Source: Novipirellula caenicola (lineage in GTDB: Bacteria > Planctomycetota > Planctomycetia > Pirellulales > Pirellulaceae). Taken from it: a stretch of DNA of 64,000 nt. This document shows positions 1-9,780 of this stretch, one piece after another. The stretch spans positions 26,775-90,774 of the forward strand of contig NZ_BAABRO010000024.1 in assembly GCF_039545035.1 (NCBI RefSeq), in the 5' to 3' direction. A model generated the notes under the pieces. It did no database searches. It was given only the letters and a program-made list of their open reading frames with translations, and had not been told where the DNA came from. Numbering within the stretch: the stretch's first letter is position 1; every line of letters begins with the position of its first letter. The position numbers and the translations under genes were made by a program.

Positions 1-2
1 GC

Positions 3-308
3 AACCCGTTTCACCGACATGTGACCGGCAACGTCAGCAACCAATTCCGATTGCGACTCGTCAACCGCAGCAACGAACCGCGTGAATACACCGTCGAGGT
101 GGTGAAGCCTGAGTCGGCGATCATTCGCGAGATCGGTGACGACAGTCCCAAGCTGGACAGCAACGCAACCGAACTTGTCCCGTTGGTGGTCGAAGTTCCG
201 GGGGAAGTGTTTGGCCCTGGAGGCAATGTCGCAGGAGAGCTGCGAATTCGCGATGACGCCGGCAACGAGCGCACCCTCAAAATGCAATTACTAGGTCCAC
301 GACGATGA
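3..308 (+). CDS. ccoG: Cytochrome c oxidase accessory protein CcoG, C-terminal part (partial)
   Basis: The reading frame is open from the window edge, so only the last ~100 residues are present; the N-terminal membrane and ferredoxin part lies outside. The visible segment reads like the Ig-like C-terminal domain of CcoG/FixG/RdxA (NQFRLRLVNRSNEPREYTV, then a beta-rich stretch with GPGGNVAGELRIR). CcoG helps mature the cbb3 oxidase, probably in copper handling. Its stop overlaps the start of the FixH-like gene by four bases (ATGA), and ccoI and ccoS follow, which strongly supports the assignment. The frame has no start codon of its own here; a GTG at 21 is internal. Confidence 0.85.
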   Translation, partial: NPFHRHVTGNVSNQFRLRLVNRSNEPREYTVEVVKPESAIIREIGDDSPKLDSNATELVPLVVEVPGEVFGPGGNVAGELRIRDDAGNERTLKMQLLGPRR

Positions 309-862
309 TCGAAAAGACAACCACAACGAACCGCATGCCCGAATTCAACCGCATCGCCAATCGCAACGCCGCCATTCGTTGGGGCGGTTTGGTGGTTGGG
401 CTGTTGTCGTTACAAGTCGCCGTGGGGGTCGTCGCCATCATGTTGGCCACCGGCGATCCGTCGGCCGCAGTCCTTCCCGACTACTACCAGAAATCGCTTG
501 AATGGGATGACCACAGAAAATCCGAAAGCGTCTCACGCGAACTCGGTTGGAAATTGACGTTAGTGCCAATTCCGGGTCAACACACCGCGACGCTGCAGGG
601 CGTTTTGTCCGACACCGATGGCAAACCGATCCGAATCGCATCGGGAACCATCCACATGTATCACTACGCCCGCGCCGCGGAGGTGAAAACGTTTTCGATT
701 CAGCCAAACTCAAACGGCGTGGTCGTTGCCGAAGACTGTTTCTCTGCGGATGGGTTATGGAAAATCGAGATCGACGTCACCAATGACCAAGACCAACAAT
801 TTGTCCATTCGCAGGACATGCTCGTCACTCAAACGCAGCGTCGGCTGACGAAGGGAAACTAA
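305..862 (+). CDS. ccoH: FixH/CcoH family cbb3 oxidase assembly protein
   Basis: A 185-residue protein with one N-terminal transmembrane helix (roughly residues 26-50) and an extracytoplasmic beta domain. After the helix the motif PDYYQKSLEWDD matches the FixH family pattern (P-x-YY-x-K...). FixH/CcoH is needed for assembly or stability of cbb3 cytochrome oxidase. The ATG at 305 overlaps the ccoG stop (ATGA), and the next gene starts two bases after its stop, so translation is probably coupled along the operon. Confidence 0.85.
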   Translation: MIEKTTTTNRMPEFNRIANRNAAIRWGGLVVGLLSLQVAVGVVAIMLATGDPSAAVLPDYYQKSLEWDDHRKSESVSRELGWKLTLVPIPGQHTATLQGVLSDTDGKPIRIASGTIHMYHYARAAEVKTFSIQPNSNGVVVAEDCFSADGLWKIEIDVTNDQDQQFVHSQDMLVTQTQRRLTKGN

Positions 863-864
863 TC

Positions 865-1710
865 GTGTTGACGCTGGCGATGGCGGTGATGGTAGCGAGT
901 TTGCTTGGCAGTCTGCATTGCGTTGGCATGTGCGGACCGCTGGCGCTGTGGGTCACCGGCGGCGGATCAAGCCGGGCGACGATCAGTGCGTACCACGTTG
1001 GCCGGCTGAGCACGTATTTGATCGCCGGCACGGCGGCGGGGATTTTAGGAGCCGCCGTTTCGATCGGTGGCGACATGGTCGGTTTCCAATCGGCGGCGGC
1101 CAAGGTCGCCGGCAGTTTGTTGATCGCCGTCGGACTGTTTCGCTTGGCAAAATTGCACCCGCGGTTTAACCGCCCGCTGCTGAGTTCGGCAACGACCTCG
1201 GGGCCTTCGACGGTCGCCGCGGTGCTGAAGCGATTCAAACCGCTGTTGGATCGGCAAACCGCGGTGTCACGCGCCTACCTAGGCGGCTTGATCACGACTT
1301 GGTTACCGTGCGGTTGGTTGTATTTGTTTGTATTGGTCGCTGCGGGAACCGGTGGCGTGTTGCCCGCAGTGGTTGTGATGTTCGCCTTTTGGATCGGGAC
1401 GCTTCCAGCGCTGACCACGATGTTGGTCGGCATTCACTCGTTGACGCCGAAGCTGCGAGGCATGTTGCCGATCGCGGCGAGTGTGTTTCTGATCGTGACC
1501 GGACTTTATACAGTCACCGGTCGTGCGGCGGTGGACGTTTCGAGCTTGGTGGCTCCGACGCTTGGCGATGAAATCACGACAACGTCGCTGATCGATTTGA
1601 AAGACGAACCGCTGCCGTGCTGTGCTGAAACGGTTTCTGACGGCCAGCCGAGCGAGTGCCCCTGTTGTGCCAGCACCGATGCCCTCTCACCCCAAACGGT
1701 CGACCCATGA
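865..1710 (+). CDS. TauE/SafE-like (COG2836) membrane protein of the cbb3 assembly operon
   Basis: A 281-residue polytopic protein starting at GTG 865. The N-terminal SLHCVGMCGPLALW is typical of the COG2836 'sulfite exporter TauE/SafE family' proteins found next to ccoGHIS. About six hydrophobic segments are visible, with a second motif TTWLPCGWLY near residue 145. A role in copper or heme-related maturation of cbb3 oxidase is inferred only from context. The C-terminal tail is unusual: it carries CC, C and PCC clusters (residues ~252-270) that could bind metal. The stop overlaps the ccoI ATG (ATGA at 1707-1710). Confidence 0.8.
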   Translation: MLTLAMAVMVASLLGSLHCVGMCGPLALWVTGGGSSRATISAYHVGRLSTYLIAGTAAGILGAAVSIGGDMVGFQSAAAKVAGSLLIAVGLFRLAKLHPRFNRPLLSSATTSGPSTVAAVLKRFKPLLDRQTAVSRAYLGGLITTWLPCGWLYLFVLVAAGTGGVLPAVVVMFAFWIGTLPALTTMLVGIHSLTPKLRGMLPIAASVFLIVTGLYTVTGRAAVDVSSLVAPTLGDEITTTSLIDLKDEPLPCCAETVSDGQPSECPCCASTDALSPQTVDP

Positions 1711-4238
1711 GCTCGACTACGGACCCCCTGCAAACGGGGCAAACGGTCGAGTGTGTGCATTGTGGCTTGCCCGCTCCCAAGCCCGACAATGATTCTGCGC
1801 CCGCGTTCTGCTGCAATGGCTGCAAAGGGGCCTGGGAATTGATTCATGGCTGGGGACTCGAGGACTATTACGCACTGCGTGATTGTGGTCCCTCTGAAAC
1901 GCTCGAGGATCGAGGTCGCGATTCGTTTGACGATCTGGACGATCCTAAACTGTTATTTCCTTCGGTGGTCAAACAGGGGATTGGCCCCAACGGCATCGAA
2001 TTGGCTCGGGTCCGCTTATCGATCCGCGGGCTGCACTGTGCCGCATGCGCATGGTTAATCGAGCAAGCCCCCAATCATGTCGCCGGATGGCATTCTGCAT
2101 CGGTGCAAATGCATTCGCGATCGGTCGAATTGGTTTACGATCCGAGCGTTGTCAAACTCAGCCAACTCGGACGGCTGCTAAAAACGATCGGTTATCGCGT
2201 GGTGCCGCTTGATGAATCAGACGAACGAAACGCCAGCAACCAAGAGAGTCGGCGGCTGCTTGTCGATGTTGCGATCGCTGGCTTTTGTGCGATGAACGCG
2301 ATGTGGATTGCGGTGGCGCTATACGCCGGAGCGTTTTCGGGAATCGAGGAATCTCAACGCAATCTGCTGCGGTTCACCGGCGTGGGGCTGGGCGTGGCCG
2401 CGGTGATCTTTCCAGGCCGCGTGTTCTTGCGAGGCGCGGTGGCCTCGATTCGCTTGCGAGTACCGCACATGGATTTGCCGGTCGCCCTTGGGTTATCCGC
2501 CGGGGTGATCGCCAGCATCTATGGATTGTTCGAGACTTCGTCGGAAGTTTACTTCGATTCGATCGCGACGCTGGTGTTTTTTTTGTTGGTCGGTCGCTGG
2601 GTGCAGCTTCGTCAACAGCACTCCGCCGGACGTGCGATTTCAGCCCTCCTAAACTTGACGCCCAATGCGGCCACGCGAGTGGACGAGGATGAAAGGCTGA
2701 CGCGTGTTCCGGCATCCGAAATCAGGCCAGGCGACATCGTCCGCGTCGAACCTGGAGAAAGCATTCCGGTGGACGGACGCGTAGTTCGAGGACAATCGCA
2801 TCTCGATCGATCGCTGTTGACCGGGGAAAGTCGACCAGTCGCGATCGGTGTTGGATCGGATGTCGAAGCCGGTACAGAAAACATCGAGTCGGTCATTCAT
2901 GTGGAAACCACCGCCATGGGCGAAGCCACTCGGCTTGGTGCGCTTTCTCAGTCGGTTGCCGAGGCGGCAGCAAGCAAAACTCCAATCGTTCAATTGGCTA
3001 ATCGCGTGGGTGGATGGTTCGTCAGCGTGGTGATGGTGCTGGCGGTCGTCACCGTTGCTGCATGGTGGCATGTCGATCCGTCGCTTGCGATCAATCACAG
3101 CGTTGCCTTGCTGATTGTCGCCTGTCCCTGCGCGTTGGCGTTGGCCACTCCGCTGGCGATTGCCGTTGCGGTCGGCCGACTTGCCGAACGACGCATCCTG
3201 GTTCGCTCGGGTGAATCGCTGGAACAATTCTCGAAACCCGGAACGATCTTTTTCGACAAAACGGGAACGCTCACGCAAGGGCGGATGCAAGTCACACACT
3301 GGTTCGGCGAAGCAGAGATTTTGCAGCGAGTGCAAGCGATCGAATCAACCATCGGACATCCGATCGCCCGAGCCATCGCCGCATACCAACGAAACAGCGA
3401 CGTCGACTCGATCACAGCGACCGACGTGCAAAACCGCGTCGGCGTCGGCGTCGAAGGAGTAGTGCAAGGACGACGTTTCACGATCGGCAGCCTGAAACTG
3501 GTCGATCAATTGGACCTCGCCGTATGTCCGCTCGAGCAAGAACAGATCGAAACGATCCTGGCATCCGGGTCCACGCCGATCTTGGTCGTGGTGGACGAAC
3601 GGATCGAGGCCCTCTTTGGCGTCAGCGACCCGCTGCGCAGCGAAGCCAAGCAAGTCATCGCTCAATTGCGTGATAGCGGATGGAAGGTCGCGATGTTGTC
3701 GGGGGACCACGGCTCGATTGTGCGTGAAGTGGCTAATCGATTGGGCATCGACGCCAAGCTCGCCTTAGGGGACCAATCTCCCGAACAAAAGTTAGCGGCG
3801 ATCCAGCGGGCGAAACAAGACGGGCATGTGGTCGCGATGGTCGGTGATGGCGTCAACGACGCCGCGGCCTTGGCGGCAGCCGATGTCGGGGTGGCACTTC
3901 GAGGCGGAGCGAACGCAAGTCTTGCGGCGGCACCGATTTTGATTGGCAACAGCCGGCTCGAAGGCATCGTCACGCTGACGAAGACCGCTAAACGAACCGC
4001 TCGTTCGATTCGGCAAAATTTTGCAGTTTCCATTGGCTACAATGGGATTGCCGCGGTGTTGGCGATGACGGGAATCATCAGCCCGCTGATCGCGGCCATC
4101 TTGATGCCAATCAGTTCATTGACCGTATTGACGATGACGCTTGCCACGCCAGTCGTCGATGCAGCGGCGGCGGATGCGAATCAATCAAAATCGTCGCCAC
4201 GAACAAGTCCTCCTCCCACCATGGAACCCGTCATATGA
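1707..4238 (+). CDS. ccoI: Cation-translocating P-type ATPase CcoI/FixI
   Basis: An 843-residue P1B-type ATPase. The ATG at 1707 overlaps the preceding stop and is preferred over upstream in-frame codons. An N-terminal CVHCG...CNGCKG cysteine cluster (to about residue 40) is followed by a heavy-metal domain with GLHCAACAW (~108-116), the CPC transmembrane motif (~474), the phosphorylation motif DKTGT (517-521), HP and GDGVND (~712). The N-terminal cluster plus a single HMA domain is the FixI/CcoI arrangement. It supplies copper for the CuB centre of cbb3 oxidase. It is embedded between ccoH and ccoS with overlapping starts, leaving little doubt. Confidence 0.93.
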   Translation: MSSTTDPLQTGQTVECVHCGLPAPKPDNDSAPAFCCNGCKGAWELIHGWGLEDYYALRDCGPSETLEDRGRDSFDDLDDPKLLFPSVVKQGIGPNGIELARVRLSIRGLHCAACAWLIEQAPNHVAGWHSASVQMHSRSVELVYDPSVVKLSQLGRLLKTIGYRVVPLDESDERNASNQESRRLLVDVAIAGFCAMNAMWIAVALYAGAFSGIEESQRNLLRFTGVGLGVAAVIFPGRVFLRGAVASIRLRVPHMDLPVALGLSAGVIASIYGLFETSSEVYFDSIATLVFFLLVGRWVQLRQQHSAGRAISALLNLTPNAATRVDEDERLTRVPASEIRPGDIVRVEPGESIPVDGRVVRGQSHLDRSLLTGESRPVAIGVGSDVEAGTENIESVIHVETTAMGEATRLGALSQSVAEAAASKTPIVQLANRVGGWFVSVVMVLAVVTVAAWWHVDPSLAINHSVALLIVACPCALALATPLAIAVAVGRLAERRILVRSGESLEQFSKPGTIFFDKTGTLTQGRMQVTHWFGEAEILQRVQAIESTIGHPIARAIAAYQRNSDVDSITATDVQNRVGVGVEGVVQGRRFTIGSLKLVDQLDLAVCPLEQEQIETILASGSTPILVVVDERIEALFGVSDPLRSEAKQVIAQLRDSGWKVAMLSGDHGSIVREVANRLGIDAKLALGDQSPEQKLAAIQRAKQDGHVVAMVGDGVNDAAALAAADVGVALRGGANASLAAAPILIGNSRLEGIVTLTKTAKRTARSIRQNFAVSIGYNGIAAVLAMTGIISPLIAAILMPISSLTVLTMTLATPVVDAAAADANQSKSSPRTSPPPTMEPVI

Positions 4239-4441
4239 GTGTTTTGACGATCGCGTTGCCGATTGCATTGCTGTTGGGGGGATCGGCGCTGGTGGCCTGC
4301 ATTTGGTCGATCCGCCATGGGCAATTTGATGATCTCGATTCTGCCTCAGTCCGCATCCTGGTCGACGAGAAACGGCTGGATGATACGGGGCCGAACCAGA
4401 CCGGCAGCGGCGAGGACGGCCAGCGAGGGGATCATCGGTGA
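4235..4441 (+). CDS. ccoS: cbb3-type cytochrome oxidase assembly protein CcoS
   Basis: A 68-residue protein with one N-terminal helix followed by WSIRHGQFDDLDSASVRIL, which closely follows the CcoS family pattern (helix, then W...GQFDDLE.P..RIL.D). CcoS is required for cofactor insertion into cbb3 oxidase. The start overlaps the ccoI stop (ATGA). The last ~96 bases overlap the 3' end of the convergent glycosyltransferase-like gene; the C-terminal tail is polar and poorly conserved in this family. Confidence 0.9.
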   Translation: MSVLTIALPIALLLGGSALVACIWSIRHGQFDDLDSASVRILVDEKRLDDTGPNQTGSGEDGQRGDHR

Positions 4442-5725
4442 CCGCATCCGCAGGTTGCTCCAGTAAATCGAGTGGATCGCAGAGAGCGTGATGACCAACG
4501 TGATGATCGCCCACCACGGCGGTGTCAACACAACGCGTCTGAGCCGAAACAGTCCGACGAGCGTCGCGATCCAAAAGGCCACGTAGTAAAGCGTCACGAT
4601 CACAATCGGGGGCCAGGATCGGCCGGGGACATGATGAGGCATCGGACTGTACAATCGCCCGAGCCGAACGAAACAAGACCAAACGAACATGGACGGCTGG
4701 CGAGCAATCGTTGCCTTGGCGGCCTGGTACGACCACTGGTCATCTTGGTGTTCATTCAGCGGTCGCGGTTCCGGCAACGTCTGCGCCGGATTGGACCAAT
4801 CGGTTTGCCAAAACGCCTCGCTTGTCGGATCGCCTTGAAAACGATGTGCGTATGCGTCGAGAAACGGTTCGGCGTCCCAGGCTTCGGCAAACTTGCCGTG
4901 GCGAAGGTAGTCGTAGAACGAGGGATTGTTGGCCAGCAACAGCGTGTAGCCTCCGTGGCTGGTCGCCCACACCGGATGCCCCACCGCGTTCCAATTTCGA
5001 ACGGTCCATAATCCCACGGCCAGCCCCATGATCATTGCAGCGGCAACCGTGCACGCCACTCGGCGAGTCCAGCAGATTTTCGTGCTGAACAAGATTGCAG
5101 GCAACATCAGCACCGCCCACACCAAGAACGTGGGGCGACAAAGGTAGGTCAACGCAAGCAAAACCGCGAGCATCACCGCATTTGCCAGCGTCGGTGACGG
5201 CTTCCAGCGGCACACCCAAAACCAAACGACCAGCGTCGCCAGGGTCGCCGCGATGGTTTCGGTCATCACCAGGGTGGATTGTTGGACCAAAATGGGATCG
5301 ATTATCACCAACACGGCCGCAAAAATACTGGCGTTCCCGAAACGTCCCCCGTCGATCAATCGTGACGCGATCGATAAAGTGCATACAGCGGTCAGCACCC
5401 CGAGTCCCACGTGCAGCAAACCCACTAGCAAATCGTTGACGTGGTGATCGACTGTCAACCACGAAAGCAGGTAGGGATAAAGCGGCGGACGAAAGGCGGT
5501 TGGCTTGGCCGACTCGACTGCGGGGGATCCTGGGGCGCTCGCGGCGGGCAGCCCAAACACCCCGGTTTTGGAAAGCGTTTCAGCGATCACTCGATATGCG
5601 TCGGGATCTTGATCAAATTGGTCAAGGTTGCTCAGCACCACTCCGCCTCGAACGACCAACGCTAACATGATGATGCCAACGAATTTCATTCGATTTGATA
5701 AAGCGGATGGAGTCCAAGTGGGCAT
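4346..5725 (-). CDS. ArnT/PMT-like (GT39-type) glycosyltransferase membrane protein
   Basis: About 459 residues from the ATG at 5725; longer versions would run into the divergent RND gene. The protein has about ten hydrophobic segments. The first periplasmic loop contains DQDPDAYRVIAETL and FRPPLYPYLLSWL, resembling the acidic D-x-x-x-Y and FRPPLYP motifs of polyprenyl-phosphate-sugar-dependent glycosyltransferases (ArnT, PMT_2). Substrate unknown. The 3' end overlaps ccoS in antisense. Confidence 0.7.
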   Translation of the reverse strand: MPTWTPSALSNRMKFVGIIMLALVVRGGVVLSNLDQFDQDPDAYRVIAETLSKTGVFGLPAASAPGSPAVESAKPTAFRPPLYPYLLSWLTVDHHVNDLLVGLLHVGLGVLTAVCTLSIASRLIDGGRFGNASIFAAVLVIIDPILVQQSTLVMTETIAATLATLVVWFWVCRWKPSPTLANAVMLAVLLALTYLCRPTFLVWAVLMLPAILFSTKICWTRRVACTVAAAMIMGLAVGLWTVRNWNAVGHPVWATSHGGYTLLLANNPSFYDYLRHGKFAEAWDAEPFLDAYAHRFQGDPTSEAFWQTDWSNPAQTLPEPRPLNEHQDDQWSYQAAKATIARQPSMFVWSCFVRLGRLYSPMPHHVPGRSWPPIVIVTLYYVAFWIATLVGLFRLRRVVLTPPWWAIITLVITLSAIHSIYWSNLRMRSPMIPSLAVLAAAGLVRPRIIQPFLVDQDAD

Positions 5726-5809
5726 GAGCAATGCAGGAATCGATGACGAGAGAGCCAATTTGATATCCGCAATATTAGCCGAGCCTAGCATGGACTGCGA
5801 GCGAGCACG

Positions 5810-8179
5810 ATGAACAAACCGCCCCGCATGAACCAAAAGCCCGCCAGCGTGGCTTCGCGTTTGATTCAGTTCCGCATTGGATTGTCGCTGATCGGCTTGA
5901 TCCTGTTTGCCGCTGCGTGGCCGTTTTCACAGCGACTCGAGCTGGACCGCAGCATCACGGCGATGTTTTCGCCCACCGATCCCACGCTGGTCGAATACCA
6001 AACGCTGCAAAATTCGTTCGGCGGCAATGCGGTTGCGATCATGGTCTATCCCGACGCCGATTTGATGTCCAATGAAGGGCTGCGGCGAAGCGCCGCGATC
6101 GAGTCGGAAGTTCGAAAAATCCCGGGCGTCGATGGCGTTCTATCACCATCAACGCTCAACGCCGCCGTTGAAAAGGTTCGTCCCAGCGGTTTCTTTCGCA
6201 GCGAATCGGACGTTCCTGGGTTGGCTCGGCGAGACGACCTTGTCGCTCGCGGTATCGAACATCTGTTCGAAGGCTACACCCATTCCGACAACCACCATCT
6301 CGCTGCGGTCGTGGTGATGTTGTCGCCGAAACATCCTCCAGAGGCGATTGAATCGCTGCAAGCAATCGCCAACAAGCTTCCCGAGCAATTCGAAGCGATC
6401 GCCGAACCCGGTGTCGTGGTCGGTGAACCGGTGCTGATCCACGATGGTTTCAATTTGATTGAACGGGACGGACGCAAACTGACCACCGTGACGCTGATCC
6501 TGCTGAGCATCGTTGTGCTGGTGACCTTGATGGACCTGCGTTTTGTTGCCTTGACCGGATTGGTGGTCGTGTGGTCGATCGTCGTAACCGAAGCGACATT
6601 GGTGCTGCTGGGGCTACAACAATCGCTGGTTTCGACGATCATGCCCGCGATCATCACCGTGATCGCGGTCGCAGCGGTGTTGCATCTAGGAACAAAGTTC
6701 CAGGACGCCAAAGCCAAGGGGCTCAGTCGCTATGACGCAACACGACGATCGTTTTCGCTATTGATCGTTCCGATCCTGTGGACGTGTTTAACCGATGCCG
6801 CCGGGTTCGCGGCGCTGGGGTCATCACGGATCCTGCCGGTGCGTCAATTTGGTGCGATGATCGCCATCGCCTCGATCGCCGTTTTTATCGCCATCGTGTT
6901 GTTCGCGGGAGTGACGATGATGTTGCCGGAGTTGAGTTTCGGTAAATCACTGCACCGGATGCAGCGACGAATGACACGCAGCGTCAGCCGGCGATGCACC
7001 AAGATCGCGGCCGCGTTTGTGTCACGACGAAAAATCGCGGTCACGTTCGCGCTCGCACTGTTGGGCGTTTCGGTCGTGGGGACATGGCAAGCCCAACCAG
7101 AAACCAGTTTTTTGAACAACTTCCGCAGCGATAGTGCGATCGTGCTTGCGTACGACAAGGTCGAGCAGCAGTTCGGCGGCGCGGGGGTTTGGGACGTCCT
7201 GTTGCCGGCGCCGCCACAATTAAGTCGCGATTACTTGAAACAAGTCCTGATGATCGAAAAGGACCTGCGTGGCATTGATCTCGATGGCACCAAGTTGACC
7301 AAGGTGTTGAGCATGGCGGACGCGGAGTACGTGGTCGGCAAAGCCCCGCTACTGAAATTTGCTCCGCCGTCGCTGCGGATGACGGGCATGCGAGCCACGA
7401 TGCCAGAGTTTGTCGATGCCCTGCTGAACTCTGCCGAAACCCAACCGCGTCGCTTGCGAATCATGTTGCGAAGCGAAGAACACTTGCCGGCAGAAGCCAA
7501 AACACGGCTGATTGCCGAGGTCCAGCGGATTGTCGAAGAACACACGCAAAGCGACGCATGGAAGACCACGTTCACTCCGACTGCCGAATCGGGTTCCACC
7601 GAAGCTGGTTCTTCTGAATCACGTCCGGCTGGATCGCAGCCGATTGTTACCGGTTATTACGTGATGATGTCGCGATTGGTATCGCAATTGGTCGGTGACC
7701 AGTGGCGATGTCTGGGATTTGCCGGCGTGTTGGTGTGGTTGTTGTTGTGGATCGCCACTCGATCGATTCGGTTGGCGACTGCGGCGTTGTTGCCCAACTT
7801 GCTACCTGCGTTTGTGGTCCTTGCGACGGTGGGATGGATCGGGGGCAAGATCAACATGGGCGCGGCGATGATTGCCGCGGTCTCGATCGGATTGACGATC
7901 GATGGGTCGGTCCACCTGTTGGCCATCTATCGCCGTTACCGCAAACACCGGCATCCGATCACGGTGGCGGTCACGCACGCAGCCGGACGCGTCGGAGTCC
8001 CTATCTTGCTGGCGACCTGTGCGTTGGTTTTCGGGTTCAGCATCTTGTCGACCAGCGAATTCATTCCGACCGCCACGTTTGGCACGCTGGTCGCCGCCAC
8101 CTTGTTACTTGGGACGATCGTCAATTTGACGCTGCTGCCTGCCTGTATCGCGTTGATCGATCGCAATGAAGCTCATTAG
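5810..8179 (+). CDS. RND/MMPL family efflux transporter
   Basis: A 789-residue protein with the two-fold RND layout: one helix near the N-terminus (residues 20-40), a periplasmic domain, about five helices (to ~380), then a repeat of helix, periplasmic domain and helices (from ~410). Size and motifs fit the HAE3/MMPL-type subfamily (hopanoid, lipid or hydrophobe exporters) rather than the ~1000-residue AcrB type. No membrane-fusion or outer-membrane partner is adjacent, as is common for HAE3 proteins. Function beyond 'RND exporter' cannot be stated. Confidence 0.85.
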   Translation: MNKPPRMNQKPASVASRLIQFRIGLSLIGLILFAAAWPFSQRLELDRSITAMFSPTDPTLVEYQTLQNSFGGNAVAIMVYPDADLMSNEGLRRSAAIESEVRKIPGVDGVLSPSTLNAAVEKVRPSGFFRSESDVPGLARRDDLVARGIEHLFEGYTHSDNHHLAAVVVMLSPKHPPEAIESLQAIANKLPEQFEAIAEPGVVVGEPVLIHDGFNLIERDGRKLTTVTLILLSIVVLVTLMDLRFVALTGLVVVWSIVVTEATLVLLGLQQSLVSTIMPAIITVIAVAAVLHLGTKFQDAKAKGLSRYDATRRSFSLLIVPILWTCLTDAAGFAALGSSRILPVRQFGAMIAIASIAVFIAIVLFAGVTMMLPELSFGKSLHRMQRRMTRSVSRRCTKIAAAFVSRRKIAVTFALALLGVSVVGTWQAQPETSFLNNFRSDSAIVLAYDKVEQQFGGAGVWDVLLPAPPQLSRDYLKQVLMIEKDLRGIDLDGTKLTKVLSMADAEYVVGKAPLLKFAPPSLRMTGMRATMPEFVDALLNSAETQPRRLRIMLRSEEHLPAEAKTRLIAEVQRIVEEHTQSDAWKTTFTPTAESGSTEAGSSESRPAGSQPIVTGYYVMMSRLVSQLVGDQWRCLGFAGVLVWLLLWIATRSIRLATAALLPNLLPAFVVLATVGWIGGKINMGAAMIAAVSIGLTIDGSVHLLAIYRRYRKHRHPITVAVTHAAGRVGVPILLATCALVFGFSILSTSEFIPTATFGTLVAATLLLGTIVNLTLLPACIALIDRNEAH

Positions 8180-8452
8180 CGGTCCCCGCACTGATGAATC
8201 GAGCTCTGGTGGGCATAGCCAATCGAGCTTGGCCCAGACGATCCAGGCACGACTCCGATCCACAGCAGCGGCCGGTTCAGCAGCGGCCGGTTCGACGCGG
8301 CCCGTTTCCCTTGATGGACGTGGCCGCTCGAAATTGGGCCGCTCGAAAATGGGCCGCTCGAACTTAAGCCGTTCGACAAAGGGCCAAATCGAAACCGACC
8401 ACGTCTGGAAACTGCAGGCTGCTTTTGGCTACTTGAATTCACCCAAGAGGGT
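8180..8452 (+). repeat. Intergenic stretch with 15-bp tandem repeats
   Basis: No convincing gene. Two adjacent copies of a 15-bp unit containing gcagcggccggttc lie around 8265-8295. Four 15-bp units of type ccgctcgaaaatggg run from 8324 to 8383 with decay in the last two. The open frame through here reads as a simple repeat and is not believed. Confidence 0.7.
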
Positions 8453-9670
8453 TTAGAATTCTTCCGAGATGGTCTCTCGGGCGGCACGCGAGCCGAGGGA
8501 TCCCCAGAGACCGTAGGGGCTTTGCTCTCCCTTTTGCACAGGATCAGCATCGCTGTTGCCTGCGTCGATCGAATCGGTGATGAACTTGACCGCTCCATCG
8601 CCCATCAGCACATGTGCACCACCTTGGTGGCGGCTTGCGATGGTCGAGATACCTTGGCCTCCGTCGCCACCGCTGGTGATACAGCTGGCGCCGTTAGGCG
8701 GAAGCACCGTATGCACACTGGCAAAGGGCAAACGTCCGTCAGCCCAGCGATATCCGCGTTCCCGTGAACTTCCGTTGAGCACGGATTGCGATGCGGGGTA
8801 GTGCTGCGGGCGTTCGGGATCCGCCAAATTGGTACACCGGCTGGGGGTGAACAGCGAGGCGTAGTGAACGCTGTTGGCCATGTCGGCGATGATCTCTTTA
8901 TTCCCCAGGCTGGTTGCAATTTCACCGGCGGCGATGGTATTGGAAAGGCCGTCGAGCGTGTCGCGGAACCGGGTCGAGTGGCGGTTCCAGAACATTCCTC
9001 GGTTGCTGCCACGGACCCACGCGGGAACTTGGCTCAAGTCGCTGGTCGTTCTGGCCCATGCATCGTTTTCGGCGTTCCAGCCTGGCCATGCATCGTTACC
9101 CGACCAATCGTAGAAGCCGCTACGATTTTTTCCGCCGTCATGGCTCATGCGTGGGTTGTCGCCAAGGCACGCGGCGTAATTGGTTCGGCCCAACGCTGGC
9201 AAGCCAATGCCGGGATCACTCGGACAACGGAACGATGGAATGTCCGACGCCCAAGGGGCGAAACCCGCAAACCATGGCGAAGGTCCCATCGGTTGGTATT
9301 GGTCGCCCTCGGAGTCGACTCCATTCGAAATCTGCTCCCACATTGCTTGTTGTTCGACGAAGGGAGTCAGACCGACAAGCCAGCTCAAGACCATATTGTT
9401 TTGGTCGGCTCCGTTACCGCTTCCCGCTGCATCGGTTCCGGTCATGTTGATCGGCAGCTGGTTGTAGGCCGAATGATAGTTGTGAATTCCAAGACCGATT
9501 TGTTTGAAATTATTGCTGCAGCTCATGCGGCGTGCGGCTTCACGTGCCGCTTGCACGGCGGGCAACAGCAGCCCGACCAATACTCCGATGATGGCAATCA
9601 CGACAAGTAGCTCGACCAGCGTAAAACCGTCGGTTTTGGGTCGATTCGGGGTAGGGGATGGTTGTTTCAT
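8453..9670 (-). CDS. DUF1559 protein with prepilin-type N-terminus
   Basis: A 405-residue protein. The N-terminus carries the type IV prepilin cleavage/methylation motif GFTLVELLVVIAIIGVLVG followed by the diagnostic DUF1559 stretch AAREAARRMSCSNNFKQIG and, near the end, GGAHVLMGDGAVKFI. This family is massively expanded in planctomycetes; its exact role is unknown, but the pilin-like leader suggests pseudopilin processing and export or surface assembly. A small lipoprotein gene lies just upstream on the same strand, as it does for the second DUF1559 gene in this window. Confidence 0.93.
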   Translation of the reverse strand: MKQPSPTPNRPKTDGFTLVELLVVIAIIGVLVGLLLPAVQAAREAARRMSCSNNFKQIGLGIHNYHSAYNQLPINMTGTDAAGSGNGADQNNMVLSWLVGLTPFVEQQAMWEQISNGVDSEGDQYQPMGPSPWFAGFAPWASDIPSFRCPSDPGIGLPALGRTNYAACLGDNPRMSHDGGKNRSGFYDWSGNDAWPGWNAENDAWARTTSDLSQVPAWVRGSNRGMFWNRHSTRFRDTLDGLSNTIAAGEIATSLGNKEIIADMANSVHYASLFTPSRCTNLADPERPQHYPASQSVLNGSSRERGYRWADGRLPFASVHTVLPPNGASCITSGGDGGQGISTIASRHQGGAHVLMGDGAVKFITDSIDAGNSDADPVQKGEQSPYGLWGSLGSRAARETISEEF

Positions 9671-9780
9671 TTCGTTCTCTCGTAATCAATATCAATGAAT
9701 TTACTGCGTTCGTCAGTCCCAACGACTGGCAACGCATGGGTAATAGGGGAGTAACCAACGGGAAAAAAAATCCCGGCGGG

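Noticed and set aside
8166..8456. Open frame of 96 codons after the RND gene
   Set aside because: Runs through 15-bp tandem repeats and reads as a simple Gly/Arg/Ser repeat; no ribosome site, no family.
8786..9610. Long open frame antisense to the first DUF1559 gene
   Set aside because: Fully opposite a certain gene; composition mirrors codon bias of that gene.
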